Positions 16,149-25,066 of a stretch of 64,000 nt of DNA are shown piece by piece. A model generated the notes under the pieces. That model did not search any database. It was not told where the DNA came from and saw nothing but the letters and a program-made list of their open reading frames with translations. Position 1 is the stretch's first letter, and each line of letters opens with the position of its first letter. This DNA comes from Clostridium sp. AM34-11AC (lineage in GTDB: Bacteria; Bacillota; Clostridia; Lachnospirales; Lachnospiraceae): NCBI RefSeq assembly GCF_003435375.1, contig NZ_QWGL01000010.1, forward strand, positions 1 to 64,000, written 5' to 3'. The translations under genes were made by a program, and so were the position numbers.

Positions 16149-16212
16149 AACTCACATGTTTTTGTAAGTCATTTGCGCGATACGATGAATTACAAAAGCA
16201 TGTGAGTTTTTT
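16149..16212 (+). promoter_or_regulatory. long hairpin with T tail in the cold-shock leader
   Basis: A 19-base arm (16149-16167, beginning AACTCACATG) pairs with 16190-16208 with a single G-T wobble, followed by T6. It lies about 20 bases after the expected transcription start and 80 bases before the cold-shock start codon, so it could be a conditional terminator. Confidence 0.75.
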
Positions 16213-16293
16213 GAAATAAAGACCAACAGCGATGTGTGGGGATTTCCAATAGTCTTAGTACGGAAAAATTCAATTTTTTATGGAGGTACCAAA

Positions 16294-16506
16294 ATGAACA
16301 ACGGTACAGTTAAGTGGTTCAATTCTGAGAAAGGCTACGGATTCATCTCCAACGATAATGGCGGCGACGACGTATTCGTACACTTTTCCGCAATCGTAGG
16401 CGACGGCTTCAAGACTCTTGAAGAGGGCCAGAAGGTTACTTTCGACACAGAGCAGGATCCGAAGAACAGCAAGAAGCTTCGCGCTGTTAACGTAGTTAAA
16501 CTCTAA
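16294..16506 (+). CDS. cold-shock protein (CspA family)
   Basis: 70 residues, the usual length. A single OB fold with RNA-binding motifs KGYGFI (RNP1) and VFVHF (RNP2) binds single-stranded RNA and DNA. The start follows GGAGG at seven bases; an upstream in-frame ATG at 16234 lacks homology. The gene has its own promoter, an unusual hairpin leader and a terminator. It may be regulated by temperature through its leader, as in other csp genes. Confidence 0.97.
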   Translation: MNNGTVKWFNSEKGYGFISNDNGGDDVFVHFSAIVGDGFKTLEEGQKVTFDTEQDPKNSKKLRAVNVVKL

Positions 16507-16528
16507 TTCGAATAGAAGAGAAACTAAG

Positions 16529-16571
16529 AGAACTGCCGTTCCGAGTTGTACTTGGAGCGGCAGTTCTTTTG
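16529..16571 (+). terminator. terminator after the cold-shock gene
   Basis: AGAACTGCCG and CGGCAGTTCT form the stem, followed by TTTT. Confidence 0.88.
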
Positions 16572-16815
16572 TTGGATAGGATTTTTCCTTGAAAAACAGG
16601 CTTTTTTCGCGAAAAGCCTTGCAAAAACTTGTGTTCTTTAATAGAATAAGAAGGACTTTGATAACTGACCGGCAGGCTAGAGACATTTGCGGAAGGTTAT
16701 CGTTTTAAGTTCTGCCAGGGTTTAGATCCGAGGCAGGCTGTTTGTGCCCGGCGCGGGGGATGCGCTAAGGCGCATTTCACAGATACCCCTTGTCAGTTAA
16801 AAGGAGATTTAGAAA

Positions 16816-18453
16816 ATGATTAGTGCAAATAATGTGACACTCCGTGTCGGTAAAAAAGCTTTATTTGAAGACGTAAACATTAAATTTACAGAAGGAAACT
16901 GTTATGGTCTGATCGGTGCCAACGGTGCTGGAAAGTCCACATTCTTAAAGATCTTATCCGGTCAGCTCGAGCCGACAAACGGTGAGGTTGCGATCACTCC
17001 GGGTCAGCGTCTTTCCTTCTTACAGCAGGACCACTTTAAATACGACGAGTACACAGTTCTCGATACCGTTATCATGGGAAATAAGCGCCTTTATGACATT
17101 ATGAAGGAAAAAGACGCGATCTACATGAAGGAAGAGTTCACAGACGAGGATGGAATCAAGGCTGCAGAGCTCGAAGGCGAGTTCGCAACCATGAACGGAT
17201 GGGAAGCGGAGTCCGACGCTGAGAACCTGTTAAACGGTCTTGGTATTGAGACAGAGCTTCACTATAAAACAATGAAAGACCTTCTCGGACCGCAGAAGGT
17301 TAAAGTTCTCCTCGCCCAGGCATTATTTGGAAACCCGGATATCCTGCTCCTCGATGAGCCGACGAACCATCTGGATCTCGACGCGATCGCATGGCTTGAG
17401 GAGTTCCTGATCAACTTTGAGAATACTGTTATCGTGGTATCCCATGACCGTTATTTCTTAAATAAAGTCTGCACGCAGATCGCTGATATCGACTACGGCA
17501 AGATCCAGCTCTATGCCGGAAACTATGATTTCTGGTTCGAGTCCAGCCAGTTGATGATCAAGCAGATGAAGGAAGCAAACAGAAAGAAAGAGGAGAAGAT
17601 CAAAGAGTTGCAGGAGTTCATCCAGAGATTCTCCGCCAACGCTTCCAAGTCCAAGCAGGCGACCTCCAGAAAACGTGCCTTAGAGAAGATCGAGCTCGAC
17701 GAGATCCGTCCGTCCAGCAGAAAATACCCGTATATCGACTTCCGTCCGGCCCGTGAGATCGGAAACGAAGTTCTCTCCGTTGAGGGACTTACAAAGACCA
17801 TCGATGGCGTAAAGGTTCTCGACAATATTTCCTTTACCCTGGGAAGAGAGGACAAGGTTGCCCTTGTAGGACCGAACGAGCTTGCGAAGACCACACTCTT
17901 CAAGATCCTCTCCGGTGAAATGGAGCCGGATTCCGGAAGCTACAAATGGGGTCTCACAACGACTCAGGCGTACTTCCCGAAGGATAACAGCGCAGAGTTC
18001 AACAATGATGATACGATCGTAGACTGGCTGACCCAGTACTCCCCGGAAAAGGATGTCACATATGTCCGCGGCTTCCTCGGAAGAATGCTGTTTGCCGGTG
18101 AAGATGGCGTAAAGAAGGTAAAAGTTCTCTCCGGTGGTGAGAAGGTGCGCTGCATGCTCTCCAAGATGATGATCTCCGGCGCGAACGTGCTGATGTTCGA
18201 TGAGCCGACGGACCATCTGGACATGGAGTCCATCACAGCCCTGAACAACGGAATGAAGAAGTTCCCGGGCGTGATCATCTTCTCCTCCCGTGACCATCAG
18301 GTCGTAGAGACGACCGCAAACCGTATCATGGAGATCATCAACGGCCAGCTGATCGATAAGATCACAACCTACGACGAGTACCTTGAGAGCGATGAGATGG
18401 CGAGAAAGAGATTCACCTATACGATCACTGAGAGTGAAGAGGATGATGACTGA
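16816..18453 (+). CDS. ABC-F ATPase, YbiT/YkpA-like
   Basis: 545 residues with two nucleotide-binding domains and no membrane segments, as in ABC-F ribosome-associated factors. Domain 1 (about 1-250) has a good Walker A, GANGAGKST, and LLLDEPTNHLD, but its signature is LLGPQKVKV rather than LSGGQ. Domain 2 (about 318-530) has LSGGEKVRCM and MFDEPTDHLD, but a Walker A of GPNELAKTT, lacking the usual Gly before Lys, and SSRDHQ in the switch region. These changes look characteristic of a subfamily rather than decay. Role in translation is inferred. Confidence 0.88.
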   Translation: MISANNVTLRVGKKALFEDVNIKFTEGNCYGLIGANGAGKSTFLKILSGQLEPTNGEVAITPGQRLSFLQQDHFKYDEYTVLDTVIMGNKRLYDIMKEKDAIYMKEEFTDEDGIKAAELEGEFATMNGWEAESDAENLLNGLGIETELHYKTMKDLLGPQKVKVLLAQALFGNPDILLLDEPTNHLDLDAIAWLEEFLINFENTVIVVSHDRYFLNKVCTQIADIDYGKIQLYAGNYDFWFESSQLMIKQMKEANRKKEEKIKELQEFIQRFSANASKSKQATSRKRALEKIELDEIRPSSRKYPYIDFRPAREIGNEVLSVEGLTKTIDGVKVLDNISFTLGREDKVALVGPNELAKTTLFKILSGEMEPDSGSYKWGLTTTQAYFPKDNSAEFNNDDTIVDWLTQYSPEKDVTYVRGFLGRMLFAGEDGVKKVKVLSGGEKVRCMLSKMMISGANVLMFDEPTDHLDMESITALNNGMKKFPGVIIFSSRDHQVVETTANRIMEIINGQLIDKITTYDEYLESDEMARKRFTYTITESEEDDD

Positions 18454-18504
18454 TTCTGCCGCCTGAATTGAGATAGAAAATGGCAGTGTAAACTGCCTGC
18501 AGAA

Positions 18505-18573
18505 AAAACAGAGCATATATTCAACCATACCCTATGTAAAACATTGGCATGCGAAGATATATGCTCTGTTTTT
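18505..18573. terminator. bidirectional terminator between ABC-F and MATE genes
   Basis: AAAACAGAGCATATAT (18505-18520) and ATATATGCTCTGTTTT (18557-18572) form a long stem with A and T flanks, serving the convergent genes on either side. Confidence 0.85.
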
Positions 18574-18604
18574 GCGTATTTACACTTAGTTTTGGCGGAA
18601 CCGG

Positions 18605-19963
18605 TTAATTAGCCCCGGCTTTCGCCAGAACCTTCTTCATTGAAGTGAGATACACGATCACCGAAGCAATCGGTCCAAGGATATCAGATACCGGTTCTGC
18701 GTAAAATGCCGCTTCAGCTCCGAACATTGCGGGAAGCAGGAAAAGGGATACGAAGTATGTGCCTTTTCGGAAGAAGGAAAGCGGCAGGGCAACCTGTACC
18801 TGACCGAGGCCGGTGAAACCGTCGACGATCTCATACTGGAATGCCAGCGGAATGATCGCCAGAGTGAAGATCCGGATCGCCCGGATCGCCTCTGCGGCAA
18901 CAACCGGGTCTGCTGTAAAGAGACGGACAAACAGGCCGCCGATGGTACGCGCAAGGACGAAGAGCAGAGCGGTGTATGCCGCAGCAAGGCTAAAGATGTA
19001 CTTCTGCGCATTCTTTACGCGGTCGGTCTTTCCGGCTCCGAAATTGTAGGCAAGAACAGCCTGAGTTCCGCTGGTGATACCGCCGAGAGGCATGGTGACT
19101 ACGAGCATGAAGCTCTGGGCAATGGTCGCGCAGGTGATCAGAAGGTCTCCGCGCTCCGCACCGCCGTATTTTTGCAGGATCGCGTTCATGGTGATGATCA
19201 TGACGTTATCCATGGCGATGATGATAAATGGGGTAAAGCCGATGGTGAGCACTCTGCGGATCAGCCGCCAGCTGTAACCGCCGAAGGTGATACGCACCGG
19301 CATATTTTTTCCGAACAGTGTATTCAGGACGAAAGCGCAGCTCGCCATCTGGGAGATGACGGTTGCGACGGCGGCACCGGAGACGCCCATGTGGAGGCCG
19401 AAGATGAAGATCGGATCCAGAATGATGTTCAGCACCGCGCCGAGGACGACGGAGTACATGCCGGTCTTTGCAAAGCCCTGACAGATGATAAACTGATTCA
19501 TACCTGTGGACATCAGGGCGAATACGGTTCCAGTCAGATATATTGTAAAATATGCGTTTGCGTAGGGCAGCGTGATATCGCTGGCACCAAAATACCGCAG
19601 CATCGGAATGCGGATTGGGTAGATGCAGGCCACCATGAGGAGGGAACATACTGCCAGCATGAGGAAGCAGTTTGCAAGGATCCGCTCGGCGGCCTTTTTA
19701 TCGCCCTGTCCCATCTTCATGCTCATAAGCGGGGCACCGCCGATTCCCACGAGAAACGCGACGGAGCCGACCATAGTGACTACCGGACCGCAGACACCGG
19801 CCCCCGCCAGTGCCATGTCGCCGGAGCCGGGGATATTTCCGATATACATGCGGTCTACGATACTGTAAAGGACGCTGACAAACTGTGCCAGCATACTGGG
19901 AATTGCGATCCGGACGACGAGTTTTTTTATGTCGTCACGGCCGAGATCATTTTCAGCAGCCAT
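18605..19963 (-). CDS. MATE-family efflux transporter
   Basis: 452 residues from the ATG at 19963, preceded by AGGAGAG. About twelve hydrophobic segments in two halves are visible, with the N-terminal IAIPSMLAQFVSVLYSIVDRMYIGNIPG typical split here as IAIPSMLAQFVSVLYS and DRMYIGNIPG. Members export drugs or metabolites using Na+ or H+ gradients. A longer frame to 20080 has no ribosome site. It lies downstream of the DUF1003 gene on the same strand, separated by two hairpins that probably end the upstream transcript. Confidence 0.92.
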   Translation of the reverse strand: MAAENDLGRDDIKKLVVRIAIPSMLAQFVSVLYSIVDRMYIGNIPGSGDMALAGAGVCGPVVTMVGSVAFLVGIGGAPLMSMKMGQGDKKAAERILANCFLMLAVCSLLMVACIYPIRIPMLRYFGASDITLPYANAYFTIYLTGTVFALMSTGMNQFIICQGFAKTGMYSVVLGAVLNIILDPIFIFGLHMGVSGAAVATVISQMASCAFVLNTLFGKNMPVRITFGGYSWRLIRRVLTIGFTPFIIIAMDNVMIITMNAILQKYGGAERGDLLITCATIAQSFMLVVTMPLGGITSGTQAVLAYNFGAGKTDRVKNAQKYIFSLAAAYTALLFVLARTIGGLFVRLFTADPVVAAEAIRAIRIFTLAIIPLAFQYEIVDGFTGLGQVQVALPLSFFRKGTYFVSLFLLPAMFGAEAAFYAEPVSDILGPIASVIVYLTSMKKVLAKAGAN

Positions 19964-19986
19964 AATAAAACTCTCCTGTATAAAAT

Positions 19987-20013
19987 CCGCAGTACAGAAA
20001 AACTGTACTGCGG
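19987..20013 (-). terminator. hairpin between the DUF1003 and MATE genes
   Basis: CCGCAGTACAG and CTGTACTGCGG form a perfect 11-bp stem with a five-base loop; on the minus strand it is followed by ATTTTAT. It sits in the MATE 5' leader. Confidence 0.6.
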
Positions 20014-20045
20014 AATATTTGTGTACTTGCGTGAAGATGTAGATT

Positions 20046-20084
20046 GTCGCAAGTGACCTCGCGAATGTGCCAAGGCACATTCTT
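20046..20084. repeat. hairpin repeat B, copy 1
   Basis: GAATGTGCC/GGCACATTC (20063-20082) preceded by GTCGCAAGTGACC. The same arrangement, with nine extra bases, occurs at 35468-35515. It probably functions as a terminator for the DUF1003 gene. Confidence 0.65.
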
Positions 20085-20092
20085 ATTTTGTA

Positions 20093-20650
20093 TTAAGCAT
20101 TGTGGATAGGGGATCCGGCTTTTGGCGTGTCTATAGCCTTGCCGGTCTGTTCCAGCATATCCAGACGATGGTTGATCTTTTTCTGGTTTTCGATGATCAG
20201 ATCCATTTTTTTGTGCAGGTCATCGATAATGAGTTCGCTCTTTAAATTGACCTTAAAGTCGTTTTCCGCGCGTTGTCTGTCCTTTGCCTCCTGTCGGTTC
20301 TGGCTCATCATGATAAGGGGAGCCTGAATGGCAGCAATGCAGGAAAGTACCAGATTTAAAAGGATAAACGGGTAGGCATCAAAGGCCTTCGTTCCAAGGA
20401 TAACGTTGACAGCCATCCATCCGACCATGACAGCGATAAAGCTGAAGATAAATGCCCAGCTTCCGGCAAATTTCGCTACTGCGTCGGATGCTCTCTGGCC
20501 GAAGGACAGTTTTTCTGTCTCATTGGAATTTTCTGTGATGTTTGTCATGATCAGCTGATGGATCAGCTCTTCATCTGTAAATTCCTGATCAGTCCTGTTC
20601 AGGAGTTCCCGGATGATTTTTTTTCGTTCGTTTCCGCTTTTCATTTTCAT
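20093..20650 (-). CDS. DUF1003 membrane protein
   Basis: 185 residues from the ATG at 20650 with AAGGAG nine bases upstream. Two transmembrane helices lie near residues 60-110 (SWAFIFSFIAVMVGWMAVNV and the NLVLSCIAAIQAPLIMM segment), followed by a charged helical tail that may form a coiled coil. This is the DUF1003 pattern. Function is not known. Its transcript ends at the hairpins near 20046-20013. Confidence 0.88.
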   Translation of the reverse strand: MKMKSGNERKKIIRELLNRTDQEFTDEELIHQLIMTNITENSNETEKLSFGQRASDAVAKFAGSWAFIFSFIAVMVGWMAVNVILGTKAFDAYPFILLNLVLSCIAAIQAPLIMMSQNRQEAKDRQRAENDFKVNLKSELIIDDLHKKMDLIIENQKKINHRLDMLEQTGKAIDTPKAGSPIHNA

Positions 20651-20851
20651 AGTGAATCTCCTTATGTCCGGCATATAAAACGCGTGCAGCGCATCGGTGA
20701 TGTATGCGGACACTGTTCTATACTGATAACGGGTAACTGCTAAATTCTCCCAGTTGGCGGTGGGAGGACAAGTACATAGAGTATAGCACGTTTTTCTGGG
20801 CGGGTAAATGGCACACAGGAAGATTATAGGCAAAAAAGAAAAGGGGAAAAA

Positions 20852-20904
20852 TGTAAACCAAATAATTAAAATGGGTTGACAAATGCACGGAATCTGCGTA
20901 TGAT
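20852..20904 (+). promoter_or_regulatory. bioY promoter with predicted BirA operator
   Basis: TTGACA (20876-20881) and TATGAT (20899-20904) have a 17-base spacer. An inverted repeat, TGTAAACC (20852-20859) and GGTTGACA (20874-20881), is separated by 14 bases and overlaps the -35 box. This matches the known BirA half-site and spacing of Firmicutes, so biotin-dependent repression is likely. Confidence 0.75.
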
Positions 20905-21024
20905 AGGAAAAGAATCGATCAGAACAATTCCATTTTGTGATATGCGTACCGGAATGTAGAATTTAAGAACGATAGAATTTAAGATCCGGCGGCAGAAATG
21001 ATGGATGTTGGGAGGAAAACAAAG

Positions 21025-21579
21025 ATGGAAAAGACAACAGCAAAACACATGTCCACCGCGCAGATGACGGTGACAGCACTTATGACAGCGATTACCTGTA
21101 TCCTGGCACCGATGGCACTTCCGATTCCGATCAGCCCGGTACCGATCAGCCTGACAAACCTTGTCATCTTCTTTATGGCGTATATTCTCGGAATGAAGCT
21201 TTCCGTAGCGAGCTATGTATTATACCTGCTCTTAGGAACAGTAGGACTTCCGGTATTCTCCGGATTTAGTGGCGGTGTCGGTAAGCTTCTCGGACCGACC
21301 GGCGGCTACCTGATCGGATTTATCTTTCTGGCAGCGATCGCAGGCTTCTTCGTTGAGAAGTTCCCGGCAAAGATTTACATGCATGTAGTCGGAATGATCA
21401 TCGGAATGGCGATCTGCTATATCTTCGGAACCGCATGGCTTGCGGGACAGCTCGGAATGAGCTTCGTGGCAGCTCTCGGCGTCGGCGTTATCCCGTATCT
21501 TCCGGGCGACACAGCGAAGATCATCATTGCGATCATCGCAGGTCCGCAGATCCGCAAGGCGGTTTCCAGATTTATGTAG
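21025..21579 (+). CDS. bioY: biotin transporter substrate-binding subunit BioY
   Basis: 184 residues with about six transmembrane helices. BioY is the S-component of ECF transporters and captures biotin; the shared ECF energising module is not in this window. Diagnostic segments are PIPISPVPISLTNLVIFF and GFSGGVGKLLGPTGGYLIGF. GGAGG precedes the chosen ATG at nine bases; an earlier ATG at 20998 is upstream of that site. Expression is probably biotin-repressed through the upstream BirA site. Confidence 0.95.
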   Translation: MEKTTAKHMSTAQMTVTALMTAITCILAPMALPIPISPVPISLTNLVIFFMAYILGMKLSVASYVLYLLLGTVGLPVFSGFSGGVGKLLGPTGGYLIGFIFLAAIAGFFVEKFPAKIYMHVVGMIIGMAICYIFGTAWLAGQLGMSFVAALGVGVIPYLPGDTAKIIIAIIAGPQIRKAVSRFM

Positions 21580-21594
21580 GCTGGAAAGTAAGTG

Positions 21595-21719
21595 TTCAAT
21601 AGGTCTGCGCATTTACTGCGCTGACCGTAAGAAAACTTAGAATAGAAGGCAAAAATCCTATCGGCACAGCCGATTTGGAATGGATTTTTGCGCGTAACTG
21701 TGAGGTACTGAACAGTTAC
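21595..21719 (+). repeat. dispersed structured repeat A, copy 2
   Basis: Matches the reverse complement of 7874-8002 with only scattered differences, including paired changes in stems. It begins 15 bases after the bioY stop. It holds no open frame of note and can fold into several stacked hairpins. Confidence 0.8.
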
Positions 21720-21764
21720 GCTGGAAAATATTAATCAGGTATTTCATAAAAACTCATACATCCT

Positions 21765-21820
21765 AAATAAAGATTCACAGCGAAGATCATAGAAAATGAT
21801 TTGCTGTGAATTTTTATTTA
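21765..21820 (+). terminator. terminator downstream of bioY
   Basis: AAATAAAGATTCACAGC (21765-21781) pairs with GCTGTGAATTTTTATTT (21803-21819). The rest of 21820-22020 is AT-rich, with a short inverted repeat AGTACAAA/TTTGTACT at 21957-21979 and no gene. Confidence 0.75.
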
Positions 21821-22022
21821 TGTTGAAAAACGTACGATGCTGGCTTCTTATAGCTGATGCGGTGAATGACCCAAATAAGTGTTTACATGGAATCCCGATG
21901 TTGATAAAGCATAGTATGTTGACATTTATTAGCATATGAACAAATTATTTATAAGCAGTACAAATATATATTTTGTACTACGGAACAAAAGCCTAAAACT
22001 GTCAAAAAAACATAGAAAAATC

Positions 22023-22052
22023 TTGACATTTGCCTATAAAACTCGTTATGAT
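22023..22052 (+). promoter_or_regulatory. promoter of the nucleoside-uptake operon
   Basis: TTGACA (22023-22028) and TATGAT (22047-22052) with an 18-base spacer. It begins a leader of about 165 bases before the M20 amidohydrolase gene. Confidence 0.75.
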
Positions 22053-22058
22053 ATTTTC

Positions 22059-22126
22059 TGCACTATACTGACTCATTAGTTGCCTGAGTAACCCGTAAAA
22101 AAGTCTGCATTTGCAGACCTTTTTTG
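22059..22126 (+). promoter_or_regulatory. leader element with terminator hairpin, type unknown
   Basis: About 40 bases holding the inverted repeat ACTCA/TGAGT precede a compact terminator, GTCTGC-ATTT-GCAGAC with A6 and T6 flanks (22097-22125). This layout suggests transcription attenuation by a small aptamer or leader-binding protein. It does not match the purine riboswitch consensus that I know. Confidence 0.5.
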
Positions 22127-22225
22127 TGTAATGGGGAATTTCCGGGAACTCCCAGAAATTTCAGGCAGACTGTCGTGAAGGGCTCTGCATCCGGCCCGCA
22201 CAGGTATAGTGAAGGAGGAAACACC

Positions 22226-23542
22226 ATGAAATCAGTTCATGAAGCATTAGATCAGATCCTTCCGGAGATCATCGCAATGAGCGAAGATATTTACTGTCAT
22301 CCGGAGCTTGGATTTAAGGAATTCAGAACAAGAAAAAAGGCGATCGAGGCACTCGACAAGGCGGGGATTCCGCATGAGGATGTCGCGTACACGGGAATCC
22401 GGGCAGTCTTAGATTCCGGAAAGCCGGGGCCGAATATCGGCCTGATCACGGAATTCGACGCGGTTCCGACCTTCGGACATCCGTATGCCAGTGAGGACAG
22501 CTGCGCAGCCCATACCTGCGGCCACTACGGTCAGCTTGGCGTTATGATGAGCTTATTTTTAGCCATCAGGGAATCCGGTATGTTAAAGGATCTCTGCGGA
22601 AAGGTCACACTTCTCGTGACGCCGGCGGAGGAGTTCTGCGATATGGATTACCGGAAGGGACTTATTAAGGAAGGAAAGATCTCCCACCCGTCAGGAAAAC
22701 AGGAGATGATCGCAACAGGTATTTTTGACGATGTGGACATCATGTTATCCTGCCACGCTATGGGGATCGATATGACAAAGTATCATGCGGAGATCGGTTC
22801 CAGCTTAAACGGCTTTATCATGAAGCGGGCAATCTTTACAGGAAAGGCGTCCCACGCAGGAGCGAACCCGGAAGGCGGCGTAAACGCGCTCAACGCGGTA
22901 AACCTTGCCATGACAGGGATCAATTTCCTGAGGGAGACCTTCCGCGCAGATGACGCGATCCGCGTCCATTTCTATGTGCCGGAAGGTGGCCAGTCTGTCA
23001 ATACGGTTCCGGGAAGAACACAGCTTGAGATGTATGTCCGGGCGAAGACAGTTCCGGCGATCTTTGAGACAAACGCGAAAGTGACCCGTGCGATCCGCGC
23101 CGGAGCACTTGCGATCAACTGTGATCTTGAGATTCAGGATACACCGGGTTATTTCCCACTCCATCAGGACGAGAATCTGACAGAGCTTGTGAAGAAACAC
23201 ATTTTAGATTATATCGACGAGAGCATGGTCGCTCAGGGAACTCACGGCTTCGCTTCCGGAGATATGGGAGACTTATCCCTCATGTGGCCGATCGTTGAGA
23301 TCGGTGTTGCCGGATTTGAGGGCAGTATCCACGGAAAAGATTTTAAGACGGCGGATCCGGAGCAGGCATACTGTGTCCCGGCTCATTATTTCGCAGATAC
23401 CGTGGCAGATCTCTTATCCGATGGCGGTGCGTCCGCGTGGAAGATCAAAGAGGCGTTCAAGCCGGTGATGAACAAGAAAAATTATCTGGAAACTCTGGAT
23501 AGTTTGAATAAATCAACTTTTTACGAAAAGGAGAACAACTAA
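22226..23542 (+). CDS. M20-family amidohydrolase (AbgB/peptidase type)
   Basis: 438 residues from the ATG preceded by AAGGAGG. Metal-dependent M20 features are visible: HPELGFKEFRT near the N-terminus, AHTCGHYGQLG, the catalytic PAEEFCD, SCHAMG and THGFASGDMGD. The AbgB-like subfamily hydrolyses N-acyl or aminobenzoyl-glutamate amides, but the substrate here is unknown. The BMP lipoprotein starts two bases after it, so the two are cotranscribed, tying it to nucleoside uptake by context only. Confidence 0.85.
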   Translation: MKSVHEALDQILPEIIAMSEDIYCHPELGFKEFRTRKKAIEALDKAGIPHEDVAYTGIRAVLDSGKPGPNIGLITEFDAVPTFGHPYASEDSCAAHTCGHYGQLGVMMSLFLAIRESGMLKDLCGKVTLLVTPAEEFCDMDYRKGLIKEGKISHPSGKQEMIATGIFDDVDIMLSCHAMGIDMTKYHAEIGSSLNGFIMKRAIFTGKASHAGANPEGGVNALNAVNLAMTGINFLRETFRADDAIRVHFYVPEGGQSVNTVPGRTQLEMYVRAKTVPAIFETNAKVTRAIRAGALAINCDLEIQDTPGYFPLHQDENLTELVKKHILDYIDESMVAQGTHGFASGDMGDLSLMWPIVEIGVAGFEGSIHGKDFKTADPEQAYCVPAHYFADTVADLLSDGGASAWKIKEAFKPVMNKKNYLETLDSLNKSTFYEKENN

Positions 23543-23544
23543 TT

Positions 23545-24720
23545 ATGAAAAAGAAATTCTTATGTAGCACACTTGCAATGGCGATGGCAGCTTCCATGCT
23601 GTTCGGATGCGCAAGCGAGAGCAAGAACGAGACAACCGCAGCAGCAGGCGAGACAACCGCAGCGGCTGCTGAGACAACTGCAGAGGCAGCAAAGGCTGAG
23701 ACAAACGGCGAGAAGTTAAAAGTAACACTTCTTGTTACCGGCTCCTTCGGCGATAAGGCATTCAACGACTCCGCACAGGCCGGTATGGAAAAGCTTGAGG
23801 CTGAGCTTGGCGATAAGGTTGAAGTAAACATGGTCGAGATGGGCAGCGACAAGACAAAGTTTGAAGGTTCCATGTTAGACGCTTGTGAGTCCGATGCAGA
23901 CCTTATTATCACAGGTCTCTGGGACATGAAGGAGATCACAGAGAAGGTTGCTCAGGAGTTCCCGGAGAAGAAGTTCATCATCTTTGATACAGATGTTGAC
24001 TACACGCTTGGTGATTTAAGCAACGTATATTCCATGAGCTACAAGCAGAACGAGGGCGCATTCCTTGCAGGCGTTCTTGCAGCAAGTGCGACAAAGTCCG
24101 ATATGGAATACGCAAACGAGGACAACGTGATCGGTTTCGTAGGCGCAAAGGATACAGCAGCCGTTATCAACGACTCTGCAGTCGGCTTCATCGAGGGCGC
24201 TCAGTTCGTAGATCCGGATGTGAAGGTACTTGTTTCCTACGTTGGTTCCTATGTTGACTCCGCAACAGCAAAAGAGCTTGCGATCACTCAGTACTCCAAC
24301 GGCGCTGACGTTGTATTCGTAGCAGCAGGTCCGGCATCCGTAGGTGTTATCGAGGCAGCAGCAGAAAGTAAGAAGTACTGCATCGGTGTTGACTCCGACC
24401 AGGCACTTGCTTACGAGGGCAAGGACGAGGCAAACTTCATCATCTCTTCCGCGATCAAGGGCGTTGGCGACAGCATCTACAATGCAGTTGAGAAGGCAGT
24501 TGACGGAACACTTCCGTACGGTGAGTACCAGATCCTTGGAATCGAGGACGGCGTTGTAGGTCTTGCTGACAACGATATTTACCAGTCTGTTGTTTCCGAT
24601 GATGCGAAGAAGGCTGTCGAGGATGCAAAAGAGAAGCTGCTCGCAGGCGAGGTTACCGTTGATTCCGCTTATGGTATGGATGAGGCAACTCTGAAGGGAA
24701 TCATCAACGGAGCTCAGTAA
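23545..24720 (+). CDS. BMP-family nucleoside-binding lipoprotein
   Basis: 391 residues. A lipoprotein signal (lipobox LFGC, Cys near residue 22) is followed by a Thr/Ala/Glu-rich linker to about residue 50, then a BMP/PnrA-type binding domain with VTGSFGDKAFNDSAQAG. Members bind purine and other nucleosides at the outer membrane face and feed an ATPase/permease set, which follows. AAAGGAG precedes the start. It is separated from the ATPase by 346 bases with a strong stem-loop, which may keep binding-protein mRNA more abundant. Confidence 0.92.
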   Translation: MKKKFLCSTLAMAMAASMLFGCASESKNETTAAAGETTAAAAETTAEAAKAETNGEKLKVTLLVTGSFGDKAFNDSAQAGMEKLEAELGDKVEVNMVEMGSDKTKFEGSMLDACESDADLIITGLWDMKEITEKVAQEFPEKKFIIFDTDVDYTLGDLSNVYSMSYKQNEGAFLAGVLAASATKSDMEYANEDNVIGFVGAKDTAAVINDSAVGFIEGAQFVDPDVKVLVSYVGSYVDSATAKELAITQYSNGADVVFVAAGPASVGVIEAAAESKKYCIGVDSDQALAYEGKDEANFIISSAIKGVGDSIYNAVEKAVDGTLPYGEYQILGIEDGVVGLADNDIYQSVVSDDAKKAVEDAKEKLLAGEVTVDSAYGMDEATLKGIINGAQ

Positions 24721-24755
24721 AACCCATCTCCAGTTGAGACATGCATCGGATCGGG

Positions 24756-24798
24756 CGTAGAAAGGTGTTGCAAGCTTGCTTGCATAAGCCTTTTTACG
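24756..24798 (+). terminator. stem-loop after the binding-protein gene
   Basis: The arm beginning CGTAGAAAGG pairs with the arm ending CCTTTTTACG over about 17 positions. It likely terminates part of the transcripts or protects the lipoprotein mRNA. A GCGGGC/GCCCGC hairpin follows at 24961-24982; the rest of 24721-25066 shows no gene. Confidence 0.65.
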
Positions 24799-25066
24799 AT
24801 CGGGTTGGTATATGGGCATGTCGGAGCAGCGAGTCTTTGTCTCCTGTATTCATGCGGAGAAAACCGAGATATGGTGTTTTTGCCCGGTTCCCGGAACATC
24901 TGGGGATGGGCAGGATACCGTATCGCGGCTCCGCGAATCGCAGGAGATTTTTACATTTACGCGGGCGTAGCCCAATGCCCGCATTTGCATTATATTTGCG
25001 ATTCAGGCAGTTACGAACAGGAACCACTTTCACAGGCAGACAAAGATGCCTTACTTGGAGGAAACA

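Noticed and set aside
22059..22126. Guanine/adenine purine riboswitch
   Set aside because: The leader is too short and lacks the conserved P2-P3 loop and junction sequences; only an unknown attenuator is supported.
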